This document shows, piece by piece, positions 24,801 through 52,740 of a DNA stretch of 64,000 nucleotides. This DNA comes from Antedon mediterranea. Taxonomy: Eukaryota > Echinodermata > Crinoidea > Comatulida > Antedonidae. Below the pieces are notes generated by a model. The model did not search any database. It saw only the letters and a list, made by a program, of their open reading frames with translations, and was not told where the DNA came from. The stretch's first letter is position 1, and each line of letters opens with the position of its first letter. The stretch is taken from the NCBI RefSeq assembly GCF_964355755.1, contig NC_092670.1, forward strand, positions 33,343,795-33,407,794. Reading direction: 5' to 3'. A program made the translations under genes and the position numbers.

Positions 24801-27800
24801 TGATTATCATAGAGGTATTACTTTCACTAATGGTTTACTATAATACCTGTATAATCTGAGTATACGAATTACATTTTGATTTTTTAATAATGTATTGAAA
24901 TAATGAATATTAACTATCATACAATTATATGTGTTATTACAACCAGCAACCTTTAAAAATAATTACTATTCAAAATGTAGGCCTATGTGTATGAATCAAA
25001 TGTAATGGATTTCGTCTTAAAATATTGTTATTTATGTTATTATTTTGAAATAAATAAAGAGATTATAATATTATAATCTAATCCAAAAATGTCGATCAGT
25101 AGGCCTAATAAGCATAATAAATTTTGATTATGTCCACTGTTTTATTAGATTGATATTATTCCTATAAGAGATACCATGTCCCGTTATGAACACATTTCAT
25201 ATAATGCACACGTTTCCTGTACACAGTGATAACATACAAAAAAATTATCAGGATAACAAAAATTACGACCATTATTAATGATAACGAATTAACAGATAAT
25301 AACGATATATTGCTTGCTTTATTTACATAATTATTATAACCAAAATATTTACATTAATTATATGTTAGTGTACATAAGAATTGTAAATTTATGAAAGAGA
25401 ATTAAATCTAAAACATTAGCCCCAAATATTGCGAAGATTTTTTCAGCCGGATAGGCGACGACGATGCGTTCTCCTCACATAAAAGTATATGTCCTATACC
25501 CATGCTCTGTTACATAAACGCGGCCTAGCATAAATTATAAATATGATTGATTTACAATATTGTAGATATGCATTCATTATCAAAAGGTTTAGGTACCCAT
25601 GCATAGGTTTACAACTAATGCTAAAGCTAAACATCTAACGCGAATACAAAATCATTATTATACTAGACGATTCTATCAATATAGGCCTACACGCTTTTAA
25701 CGAAAACTAAAAGAAATAAACAAATATTCGATGTATAGAATAATTATTTCAATCACTTAAACCTACGATGAATACAATTTGTAAATTTCAGAGCGATATT
25801 ATATATTTTTTTTGGATCAAAGTTCACGTATGAATTGTATATGTTCATACTTAGCTTATAAATAATTTATAGAACAGAATGAGATAAAAACATGACAACA
25901 TGAAGCCTATATAAGCCTAGACAAAATGTGTTTTCTATATCCACACTAGGCCTATGGTTAAAAAAACATAACTATTTGACCTAGAGGGTAAGTACACTGG
26001 GGGAAGAACGACACCAACAAAACTCTTACGATTGCTAAACAAGTCGACCTTTGAATCCCAGCGACCAATTTATCATAATCTGTTAGTTCACAGTTGTTAT
26101 CGGTCGTTTTCGATAATCTAAGTGCCTTATCAGTTTGTATAAATTTTTGAGCGGTCCACCTGAACTCCCGGAATGAAATTCGTAGGCCTAAATAAATATA
26201 GGACCTGGTAAAAGGGGTTTGAAATTGCATCACAAATAGGGGCGTTTTTTTACCCTACCAACTTTCGAAATATTGTCAAGTAACGATGTAATGCCAGCTT
26301 GCAACATTTAAAACGCTTAGCTACTCTATAACGTAGTCGTAGAAGTTGTCTATTTGATGGACTAATTAGTTTATTGAGAATAATAATTAATTATTAATTA
26401 GTAATAATTACAATTACTTCGTGATTTAGTTAAGTTTTAACTACACTGTTTTTGTGTTTTGTGTGATTGAAAACAAGATATTATAATCACCACTCTTCAC
26501 TTGATAACCAAATAAATATGTGTTATGGAATATTGAAATTATACAGTACGTAGGCTGGCCTACAGTTTTAATCCTGATGTTATATGCATCAATATCCAGG
26601 CGCGGCGACTCATAACTTGCACTTACGAAGGCGTAGTAAATAAAAAAAATAGGCCATAATTATTGATAAAAATAATAAAATTTAATAATTGTATAAATGA
26701 TGTTATGCATCTTACTATAGAGGAACGTGTAATATTCAGAATCATTGAATAATTTGTGTATAAAATTGATCGCAATTCCATATTATAAGGTGGGGGATGA
26801 ACCCAGGAGAGGAAATACTATTTAAGCCCCCTCCTTCGATACGTAACGCGCCTCATATTTCATTTGACACAAGGGCAAATCATAATAAACAACGAAAAAG
26901 AATTGATTGCATTGATATGATAACGATAATATAATAATGTAATAATATTTTTATTATTATTAACGAACATTTACCATTTTAACCATTATAAAATCAGGGA
27001 GGGGTGATTAATTAATTAATTTCACTTTTTCCTAATAACATTTAAAAAATTTAAAATATTGTTAATTTACCAACAATTATGGATTTATAGAATAAAACAA
27101 TACAATAAAACAAATATTATTTTAAATGTAACTTATGACTTTCATAGATCAAGAAAAATATCATTTTATTTTTAGATATTTTGAATTTGAGTGTTTTACA
27201 TCTGGGCTAATACAATAAATTTTATTTTCGTAATTTATGGTTATAAAAGTGCTACCTAAACAAAAAATGGGTTCTAATTCATTATTTGTTATAGCATAAT
27301 AAACTTACGTAATGTTTCTGACTAGTCGAGTTCAGACGACAATTATAATATTATATAATTTAGAGGATTATAAATGTAGGGTCACACCGGCGTACGGTAT
27401 CTATTAATCTAAAATGAATAAAGTAAATACAAAAATATACTCAACAAGATTCCATAAAGTAATAAGAAATAAATTTAAACATTATTGGTTGTGAAGATAG
27501 CGATATGGGATATAGTGATATCAAATAATGTCTGTAGTGTTTAACATCAGATATATTATAATAACAATTTTGATAACACCTTTACTATATCAGTTATAAT
27601 CATATCCTTATTCGAAGCAGGATATGTTTTTCTCAGGTAGACATAAACTATTTTTATAATAAACACATTGTTCACTTTAATAAAAATTAATGCACATTAA
27701 TTGGCAGAATTATAAATAATTTAAACGTTTTACTTTTAAACAAATTCGAAAAAATTCGATGGAATTACACGGACATGGTATAAAATAGAACTTTAATAGG

Positions 27801-27839
27801 CCTATAACTCATCTTCACAAGTTTTTCACAAGCTACGGT

Positions 27840-28096
27840 GGCTTGACCAATAGGCGAATCACACAGCCAATGAAAACAACGTACCATCCGAGGCGATTTT
27901 GGAAAAGCCTCACCACGTGACACGCATGGCCCACTGCCGTATACGGTTGGCTAACTCGTGTTGAGTAAATACTGTGGGTCTTGTTGAATAGAAAATCCAA
28001 TGTCAACTACGAGTCCACAACACTCGTCTTCCGCTATTGCAACAAACTTTTGAATCAGAAGAATCAGATCACACAATCTCATTTTCGATAATATTG
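27840..28096 (+). promoter_or_regulatory. Probable promoter and non-coding first exon of the GATA gene
   Basis: Two CCAAT boxes 20 bases apart (27847-27851 and 27867-27871) and a CACGTG E-box (27914-27919) precede a stretch that ends at a strong splice donor, TATTG then GTAAGTTT, at 28096/28097. The first coding exon of the GATA gene opens with a good acceptor (TTTCTTGCAG ending 31649), so an upstream untranslated exon is required. This is the best candidate I can see, but no transcript evidence is available. Confidence 0.42.
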
Positions 28097-31000
28097 GTAA
28101 GTTTAAAAATCCGTTGTATTATAATCCCAGTAAGTTAACGTTAAAGTTTATCTATCGCTAAACGGTCCAATAGCACTCTGTCAAGGAAATCGTATTACTA
28201 CAGTCATTTATACAGTATCAAGTTTATAGGATTTGAGATAGGGAACTTCAGAATACCAGAAAGGCTCATTGGTTTGTGAACCTCTTATCAACCTAAGTTA
28301 TCACAAGTTATCACTATAGTAGACGAACGCGAGTTAGTTGCGTTTTCGAGTCACCGAAGGCCCATAGGAACGGCTTCAAGATAATAGGCCTAATTTCCTA
28401 ATATTATTGTGAGATAATGCGCAATATCTTTAATATCAGGACATGATTGAAAGCGTAGGTATTTATATAAGTTGGTAATTGTAACGAAAGACTTTTTAAT
28501 CTAAATTATCTTATTTGAGGCCTTGGTTTATTTAGTGTACTGTTAATAGGGATTCACTCTATAACAATTAAATGGAATTTACTACACTAGTTATTTATTG
28601 CCTTTATACTTATTTGTTTGCAGTATTTTTAATGTTTACAAATCTTAAACAAAAAGGACTACATGGTATTTTTTATTTCAGTTTATTTTCACCTAATATT
28701 ATTTTCTTTTCAATTAATTAATTTCCTTAATTTTAATTTCTATTCTAAGTTGCGTTTAAATGTTTATATAATAATATTATACTGGTAGTTAGTGGGATTG
28801 ATTATGTTATTCTTACAACAATTTACCTTTTGGCGGAAATTATTTTAATATCTCAAATAATATTTTGAATTGTCTATTACCCTCTATTATTACTAACATT
28901 GGCTAGTCTCTATTTCTATATAAGACGCAGTATTTTGATTTTCGTATTTTTTAGTATGTTATGTCTAATTTTACATTCTCCAATAAATGATGTATAGGCT
29001 ATAGTATGGACTTAGCCCCGCCGGCCAAAATGTGATAATAGGCCTATATCGCCAACAATATTGCCACAATCGATTGGGAGAGGACACGAATTGAACTCGA
29101 TATTTTAGGCCTGTAAAACTAAGGGATTAAACCATTATTTTTATGTAATAAATATATATTAAATAATTAATTTATTATATATTTTAATGTAATATTTAAT
29201 TTCAACTCCTATGCCTTTATTTATTATACATAGTGTTCTTCATTCATGCATGTACCAGCACGATTTTTATGAGTTAACCTTTATACAGTCATAGAAAAGA
29301 ACTGTTATTGTCGACGCTCGTGGTAGGCCTAACAAACTGTTAATGTTCGGCTGCAGTTTTTGTAGTCTTTTGTTTTGCTTTTCCGCTTGTTGGTAGCTTT
29401 TTGCTATAATTGTGGTCGCGTTGCATAAGCAATTGTCAATCACCCTCATTTTATGCAGCCTCGAATGTTTGAATAAACAATAGACGCCCTAATGTTATGT
29501 AACTTTAAAATAAAATGCATAGACGTACTTCTTGGTATTGTTTGCTAATTGGTGGATTCTTAGAATATAGGCTAATAATAAAATAATAAATTTTCGAAAT
29601 TTAACAACTTATATACAAACACAACTAATACTGTAATAGTCGGCGGCGTTAAAATGTTTTCATAAATTTAATAGAAATATCGATTCGGAAACCATAAGTT
29701 GAAATATTTTCATTATTTGATATTATTACAGTATATTACTGTATAGATAATAGGAAATATAGTGTGATTCCAAAAGGGAATTCACATTAAGGACAATTTA
29801 TTTAGAAATTATCTTATTTAGGATATCTTTGGTTATACAATGGCAATGATTTTTTAGTAAAAACTAATAAGTTTGTTTCTTACAGTTATATGTCAATTCG
29901 TGTTAAAAGTCTCAATTTCGTTTACTTATAACATTAAGAAAGAACAAGTTTTATCAAAATGTTGAATTCTCAATAACAATGCGGGCCTACTAAATTAATT
30001 TCAACTATATAATTACATGATGCATTGTTATTTAAGGATAATATTTTTAAAAGTTGTACAAAATTTACGCTCAGATGTTTTTGTATGTCCTCGGTATTTT
30101 TCTATTATTCATTTTTCTAGCTTAAATTCTTATTTCATTATTAAAATTGTATAGGATTTCAACTATTTTAGTACAGCTTTAAACAATATACGTAACATTA
30201 TGTTTACGGTTTTGGATTTTCTTATTAGTAGCAGTAAAATTAGGACGCTAACTGCAGTACAAACTACAATATTGTTCCGGATAGAAAGGCAACGCAATTA
30301 ATCTGAAAGCGACCGTTTGTATTCCGTCACATTGTCAGTTGCGAATATAGGCCTACACAAGTCCAATGAATTCAACTTTTCTTACTAAAATCACCTTTAC
30401 GGGGGAAACGCAAGAACTTTAAACATAATTTGCTATTCACAAGGCTTTGGTCACTTTGCGTGTACGTCCTTCTGTTGAGTTAGGCCTAAATAATCTTTTC
30501 TTTCTAAAATCACTTCAAATTACCGTGTCTGATAAGTGGAATGCTAAACTTGTAAGGAATCATTATCAAGTACATATTCTTGAGAGATTAATCCATTAAT
30601 TGTACATCACGATGTGATTAAACACTCTTCTTAATGCAAATACATGCATGTCTGTTTATATTGCCATTTATTTATACTTTTAATTTTATCTTGAAAGAAT
30701 TTTATCCAAGATACTTCGATACGTCGAGTAAATTATAATCAAAGGCCGGTTAATCTGTGTTTACTCTCTGTTTTCATTTAGGCCTATCTGTGATTACAGT
30801 AATGGCCTATCGTAATGTAGAATGGCTTTTATTTTCATCCAAACGATTGACTAAAAGCCCATTTTATCGTTTAGGGCCGCCAACGAAATTGGCCGCATAA
30901 TGTTAGCCAACTACGGTACATCCACTTCACTGAATATACAATCAATTGAACTCCTAGTAACATTATAAAACCCATAGATATCAACCTAAAACTTCAATAT

Positions 31001-31649
31001 TAAAACCTAGAAGTGTCAATTGTATCTTCTCACTCGGCGAAAATCGTTCGGCCGAATTAGTTTGCAGTCAGACAAATCTTGCATCTACCACAATTATTAG
31101 AATGTATACTCGCCTGATCTGCATGAACAAATATTTCTACAGCAACTTAAAAATATAATTCTTGAATTGATAGTATTGAATTTACTTATTTTATATATTT
31201 ATATTCCGAGTAGAATAATATAAAAAATAAGGAATCTTTGTGAGTGCATGGTACTTTGTACACATTGTAAAACAATAGGTAAAGACAATTTTGTATTTAT
31301 GTTTTGCGCAGGACACTATGTTTGGGAATTGGGCTCGAATTAGAAAAACGACCCTCGAGAGTGACCGGCTCGGATGTGCTGGTAACCGGAAATCACGCTT
31401 TAAAGACGAGATTTAATTATGTAACAACAATATTGTATTGTAAAAGATCACTTCCGTCAGTGGACATAATTATACCTTTGATTGATTTGGTCATGACAGA
31501 TTGTTGGTATTCAATCACTCAACTTTTCATTATATAAGTACGGCAACACCTTCACTAACAAATTTAGAAAACAAATTATTTTATATTATCTCAAAGGATG
31601 AACAAAAAGTCTTAAAGATTTTTCTAAACAATTCTTTAATTTCTTGCAG
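28097..31649 (+). other. Presumed 5' untranslated intron of the GATA gene
   Basis: AT-rich, no supported coding exon. A minus-strand tRNA-like remnant with a B-box-like GTTCAATTC may lie near 29040-29145, too degraded to call. TAGGCCTA palindromes recur. It ends in TTTCTTGCAG at 31649. Confidence 0.45.
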
Positions 31650-31689
31650 ATTGTCGTCACATTTAAACTTTGTTTTTTCCCAATGGTAC

Positions 31690-46842
<15,153 letters not shown>

Positions 46843-47490
46843 AACATTAATGTGTAACAATCTGTATATAGATAAAATAATTGCGCCAAATGTGTGCTCA
46901 TGGAGACAAGATTAGGGTTTAATAGAACTGTTGACAAGAGGTAGACGTGACGTCCTAAAGGTGTATAGTACATTTTACACGTGTCATTGTGTTGGAACAT
47001 AATATTAAATGAACCATGTGTTTGATTTAGAATCAAATATTATTTATAATGTTGTTACCATTATATTAATGAAAACTTCAGATTACACTAATTAAGACTG
47101 AAAACCGATAAAGCGTAATGCTTGGCGTAGGCACGGATGTTATCACAACGGCGGTTCGTTACGCTCTATTGCTTCGTTCTTAGGCCGATGTGTTAAGTTG
47201 CATCGTAAACAAAAATTGCTCTAACTAATATTATTAAGGCCACAGTAATTGTTTTAAGTTTAGTTTTGCTTTTATTTCGTTGTATTATTTTCCTACAATT
47301 TGGACACCGCTTCCAATGTGTGCTTAGAATTGTACAACTTTGCATCTGTTGATGTTTAAGTATAAATAACGAATTCAATATGTCTTCCAAATAGACTACT
47401 CATTGCTTGGAAACACTGTGTTAAGCAATAAGTTTGTTTTATAGTTAAGTTTAGCTAATGAAAAAGTTATGATTTTTAAAATAATTTGCA

Positions 47491-47496
47491 AATAAA
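47491..47496 (+). terminator. Candidate polyadenylation signal of the GATA gene
   Basis: AATAAA about 650 bases after the stop codon. Other AATAAA motifs follow near 48290 and 49150, so the 3' end of the transcript is uncertain. Confidence 0.35.
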
Positions 47497-48531
47497 TGTC
47501 GGTAGTATTGGTACTCAAAAGACATATGTGCAATTATATTTTATTCAAAATTTACCAATTTAGAAAAAAGAAACATTGCTCATAACGCGATTAAAAGCAC
47601 AGTAATGTACCTAACACAGGGTGAATCAGACAACTAACGAAACTGGACTTAATGTTAAAAAAACAAATATGCAACCGATCTTTACTTTATTAGTTATACG
47701 GTGGAGTAAATACTCTTTTATTAGTACACTGATTTATTTAGGTGATATTATCATTTGTATTGTATATCATATCAATATTATAAAAAAGTTTAAAACAGTT
47801 AAGTTAAATCATTGCTTGACTGGTGTGAAATTTAACTGTTGAAAAATACCTTTTGACTATTAAGCTTTAGCAAAGCATAATGTACATCGGGTCTGGGTAT
47901 ATGTTTTCGTAGCCTAAGTTGTCTCTTATAATTACAAACTTTCTATGGCAGAATTCACTCCAATCTCGTGTTCCCCGGCACAAAGCTATGAGGCCTAGAC
48001 CGAGAGGCCAAGATGAAGACCCCTATTACATATAATACACCCAAGTATATTAATTGAGAGTGGACAATAATAAATGATTACATGTGTACTAATAGTTGAG
48101 GTACTTTGCCCTATTAATAATTAGTCCACACATTTCAAATAGGTATGTAGTACACAAATAATTATGTTCAAGTTGTTAGTGTTTGTTATTTAATATGCAC
48201 TACTGACATCAAGTGATTGTACAGTGTTAAAACGATGCTGTATTTAAATATTATGTATAATTATTGATTAGTCCTATGTTATTACTTAAAATAAAAATGT
48301 GCAACTTATCTGACATTCAATTAGAAAAATGTCATGGAAGTATTAATGGCTGTTAGAAAATGTAAGAAAGAAATGATATTAAAATGTCTGTAAATATTTA
48401 AAACAAACTGGTAGTTTGACCTTTTTCTGAATATGACGTGCCGTTCTTTGACGTGCCTGAACCTAGAATTCGCAAAAACTTTATCGAAGAAACAAGAATT
48501 CTTCCATGGTACTAACACAGCATGATCATAA

Positions 48532-48675
48532 AGCCTGATTCCCACTTACGTGATTAGCCACACGCGACCGTTCAGACGATCCCATCGCACTGTGATTGGT
48601 CAAATTGCTTGTGTTGCGCTAGTGAGAACAACATTTTACTAGCTCCATTGGTCGTCGCAAATCGGAAACTCGCTA
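48532..48675. mobile_element. MITE family A copy abutting a family C fragment
   Basis: 48532-48632 runs from GCCTGATTCCCACTTACG to CGCTAGTGAGAACAAC, a family A element with an internal deletion. Immediately after, 48640-48675 reads GCTCCATTGGTCGTCGCAAA then TCGGAAACTCG, the terminus of family C. Two unrelated element ends side by side suggest a shared insertion hotspot or a nested insertion. Confidence 0.6.
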
Positions 48676-50505
48676 TTTAAATTCTACTAAACATTTTAAC
48701 AAATAATATCTGTATATTAAAAATATTAATTACGGTACATTTTCTTAACATTTCAATTAAAAATAGATTTGTTCATTTTAAGTGTATTACCATCATTAAC
48801 TTTATAAATTGAAATGGCCTTTGAAAATCCTGCATATACCATCACCAGGAATAGTATAAACCACGATTTAAATGTTAAATTCAAACTTGTTATTTTACTG
48901 ATATCTGCTTATACAGTAGAATGTCACTTTAAAGGCTCAGGGTGATCATATATTTTAACTAGGTAACGGTGTACACTGATTAAACATATTGATTAAAGAC
49001 AGTGTTGATACAGTAGACCTAGTGATACCGTAATAGATAACAAAACGGGGGAGGTAAAAGTACACATTATTTGTGTTTATTCTTCTTTGATTGTAAACAA
49101 TACAAACTTTATCTACCAACTCACCAATGTTTGTTCTTTATTCAGCAAGAATAAAAAAGGAAAATGGTTTTAATATAATGTTTTGTTTTTCTGATTAGAT
49201 TACACCTAGATTTTGAACGCATAATTGCCTTGTTTTATTCTGAATTTATACCCTTTACTTTTTTAATATAATGTATATATTTGATTATATCTTACTTTTT
49301 ATTTGTGTAAAAACTAGAAGTATTGTTTTAAATGCAACAGTCAGAATTGTTATTGAAATCATTAACAGGCGCACATACTTAAATAGTTAAAAATATACAG
49401 TATTTTAAGCCATTTACTTTATTAATGTAAATGACGTAATGACGAATCCTACTAATGTACCATGATCTATATTCACACGGAGCAGTACAAACATACACGG
49501 TAGTCATCAGTTTCTAATGTGAACGTAAGCTATTGTACTGTATAATGGTGTATTCTATTTTAAACAATATGTTACGCTCCGTATTACGTAGATTTTTAAA
49601 AGTGTGCTTCACCAAATGTGTTTGTTAATTTGTAAAATATGATCGAGTGATTAGGTGTAATATTGGTGGCAATGAAGTGTTTATCATAAATAAATATTTG
49701 ACCGATCAATTAGTTTATTTGAATACAGGTGGTTTTGTAACTGTTTAAATTGTTCCAAAATTTCAATTACTAACCCTATTAGACTAGAGAGACACATTTC
49801 AGACGTGATAATTTGAATATTGGTTGGCCGTAAAAAAACTTACGCCTATATTTCCCCTTTTTTAACAGGAAAAGAGGGGATCAACCGTAGGCTTATTGAA
49901 GGGTGAAATGTTTAGTTTACTGGACACATAAAATAAAGCTATAGTTGGAAAAACATAATAAAGTACGAGCTTAGGAACATAATAGAGCAGCAGATCTATT
50001 CAACACAAATACCTATCACCAGGAATCCTTAACTTTAGTTCAACAGCATAGAGAAAAAATAGGCATTGTTTAAAACGTTTGAAATACGGAAAATGACGTA
50101 TAATAATATGTGCTGTTTAGCTTCAAATCAACACTCAGACACCACAATCGAATGATCTTCACAAAGCCATTCTTTACGATATTACTTGACAAGTGAAGGA
50201 AATATAAAAACATTGCAGGTACAACGAAAACAATGTCGATAACGAAGGTGTACAGTATCATGAGAATATGAACCATTCAGTGAATTGTCCACGTAAACTT
50301 GTCAAAACAATACCTTGGATTGAAATCAACTTTCTGATTTCATGCTCGCATATTTTGTACATTCCATAACATCTCGATCTCTATCAGTAACTTGAACTTG
50401 ACTGGATACCACGCATCGCCAGAGACGATTTCTTATGATTCAAAGCGCGTAAAAAACACACTTACATATGCGCTGTTTCTAAATACATGTGAATTGTTAG
50501 ACAAG

Positions 50506-50900
50506 TACAGGTGGTTACTAAATGGTTGTAAATACGTGTGGTTGGTATTATAAATGGTTGTAAATAAATGTGGTTGGTAATATTGAATAGTTGAAAATAC
50601 AGATGGTTGCTAAATACAGGTGGTTGGTAATAAAGATGGTGGTTGTTAAATACAGATGGTTGAAAATACAGGTGGTTGTAATATAGAACGGTTGAAAATA
50701 TAGATGTACTGTATATAGTGGTTACACATGACTGGTATTATATGGTGTTTGAAAAAAAGTGATAGGTAGTACGTACCTGTATACAGATTGTTGTAACATA
50801 CACCTGGCTGGAAAATACATGTGGTTGGTAAATATATGCTTGCAAAAAAAGATGGTTGCTAAATGCAGATGATTGCAAAATGCAGGCGGTCATTAAAACA
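50506..50900 (+). repeat. Degenerate minisatellite with unit near AATACAGGTGGTTG
   Basis: About twenty imperfect copies of a 16-19 base unit (variants AAATACAGATGGTTGC, AATACAGGTGGTTGT, ATGGTTGTAAATA) run for almost 400 bases. The period is irregular and the copies are diverged, so the array is old. It is non-coding and lies between the GATA and RIOK3 3' ends. Confidence 0.75.
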
Positions 50901-51339
50901 TTGGAAAATACAAGTGGATGTGCAATGCAAACTTCAACACATTTTTTTCTGGATGACTGTTTATTTGGTTAAAAGTTATGAATAACAAATAAATATATAT
51001 ATATCTACCCTATGGTATAGAAGTGAGAAATTGGAAATAAAACAATCCGTTCCGATATTAAACAATATAATAAAATTAATATGATATAGTCTGTAATTAA
51101 TAATATAAAATGAATTTAATAAATAGTGATAGCAGTTAAACACTATAAAATCAAAGTCGTATCATTATTAGTGGATAAAGATTACTAGTTATTCAGTAAA
51201 TACTGTATATAAAATGTTATGTACTGTGTTTAACATAATACATGTTATCATCGGTGATTAAAATATTCTAAATATTCATTGAAGAACATATTAAATTTGA
51301 TTGGAAACTAAGATATTTTAATAAATATAGCCATAGTAC

Positions 51340-51585
51340 AGCGCCACCATGATCTGCACACAGAGAGACTGCTGTTCTCGTTTAGTGCACCAACTTTTTA
51401 TATTCTTTAATATGTACATGTGAACTGTATAGAACCAACATCTTTACATCCCATCCAAAGGACTAGGTTATGAGAGTAACGTATCTTGCCTAAGGACACA
51501 AACAATATGGCACAGACAGGTATCGAACCCATGCCTCTCACATGCTAGTCCGATATCCTTTACCACTATGCCATATCACTGTAAC
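51340..51585 (-). mobile_element. tRNA-derived SINE, copy on the minus strand
   Basis: Read on the minus strand, the head has A-box-like ATGGCATAGTGGTAAAGGAT and B-box-like GGGTTCGATACC (around 51516-51580). TTGTGTCCTTAGGCAAGATAC follows as separate blocks that match the central domain of the SINE at 3117. The far part (toward 51340) is diverged. The anticodon-arm region does not make a convincing functional tRNA. Confidence 0.6.
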
Positions 51586-52260
51586 AGATTATTCTTTTAT
51601 TGTAAGCAGTTTTTAAGCAAGTTCTATTCATTTGTATTACTCTTAAGCAAGGCTAATTTCCCGATTGATCGTAATCAAAACGGTACTGGGGTATGGTCTA
51701 CTAGCGTTCCTGCTCCGAACTTGTCATCCATTCATAGAAGCCTTGATGAAGCAAGCCTACCTGGTGGTAACCATAGAACGGTCCCGAGATGACGACTATA
51801 CTTCAGCTTTAGTCGATAGAAGATTTTAAAATTGGTTAGAGAGAGTATACGGTGTTTGATTACATTAGTGTTTTATTTGTTACATTATGTGTGGAAGAGT
51901 CTATATTTGTTGTTCCACGTTGTTATAGTCTATATGATTAATCCATGTCATTTTGGTTAACCTATTTTATTTTATACATATTTAAAATAATTGTTATGAT
52001 TATATTACTAATAAAAATGATATTTGTTAGTATAAATTACATAATAAAAATAGATATAAAGAAGAAATAGCAAAGAGATGATGGAGCGGCTATTCCTGAA
52101 TATACAATAATAAGTATCGTAAGTTAGTTTATAATTTTAGGCGATCTTGTCAAAGGTCAAGCGCCATAGCCTGCCACGTTTCGATATTCAATATTGAACA
52201 GAACAGATAGGAGAAAGTCTCTATACACAGTAACCTGCAATTTGACAGAGAATTGGTTAA

Positions 52261-52445
52261 AGCCCAATTTACACAGAAGAGTAAGCAGAAAACAAAATAT
52301 GTAGAATATATGTTATTTCTTATGACCATTTACACAAAATGCAGAGCGGACAGGTGGTTGAGCAGAAACCCTCTCGGGATACATATTCTATGTGGGACAA
52401 GCTATGCGGTTTTCCACTTACTGCTTTTGTGTGTAAATTGGTCCT
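52261..52445. mobile_element. MITE family H, copy 2, flanked by TTAA
   Basis: Ends AGCCCAATTTACACAGA and GTGTAAATTGGTCCT are mirror images with few mismatches. TTAA lies directly outside both ends (52257-52260 and 52446-52449), as expected for a TTAA target duplication, although TTAA could also be part of the repeat. A second member is at 4588-4752. No coding capacity. Confidence 0.65.
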
Positions 52446-52740
52446 TTAACTGGCACATCCTAAACAACTCATTCATAACCAGAATATTCTTCCAAGGTGC
52501 TTTTCATGGCAAAAACCTTGTCCCTAGAGGGGGCTATATAAATGTTTAAATTATTCCAAGTACATTATCTGAACAAATGACACACAGTTCTGATTTGAAA
52601 CATCCTATAAGACAAATTTACTAGTCCCTGGCTGTCAAAAAAAAAACTCCAGCCTTTTGGAATCCACATTGGTAGCTATATTAATAAGATTATTAAATCA
52701 CTAAAACTTGATATGGCGTAGGTAAATCTATTTTTAATCT

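Larger units (their letters stand above)
15772..27830. other. Long gene-free region upstream of the GATA gene
   Basis: About 12 kb of AT-rich DNA with no supported coding exon. Contents: cryptic GAC/GATG-rich simple sequence (about 16140-16890), MITEs of families A, C and D (17093-17163, 17631-17782, 16464-16628, 21668-21860), a 42-base near-palindrome at 21668 and a run of 16 C at 21886-21901. TAGGCCTA palindromes are scattered throughout. Slightly GC-richer islands at about 19440-19580, 22840-22940 and 23620-23900 could be regulatory, but no motif proves it. Confidence 0.55.
46843..52740. other. 3' flank between convergent GATA and RIOK3 genes
   Basis: The start is GATA 3' untranslated sequence. 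Beyond that are a family A element with an adjoining family C fragment (48532-48675), a degenerate minisatellite (50506-50900), a minus-strand SINE (about 51340-51585) and a TTAA-flanked element (52261-52445). Open frames at 47621-47842, 48321-48545 and 50070-50276 are AT-rich read-through. Confidence 0.6.

Noticed and set aside
7161-30360. Regularly recurring TAGGCCTA considered as an array (CRISPR-like or satellite)
   Set aside because: Spacing is irregular from tens to thousands of bases, repeats are only 8-10 bases long and the genome is eukaryotic, so it is a dispersed word, not an array.
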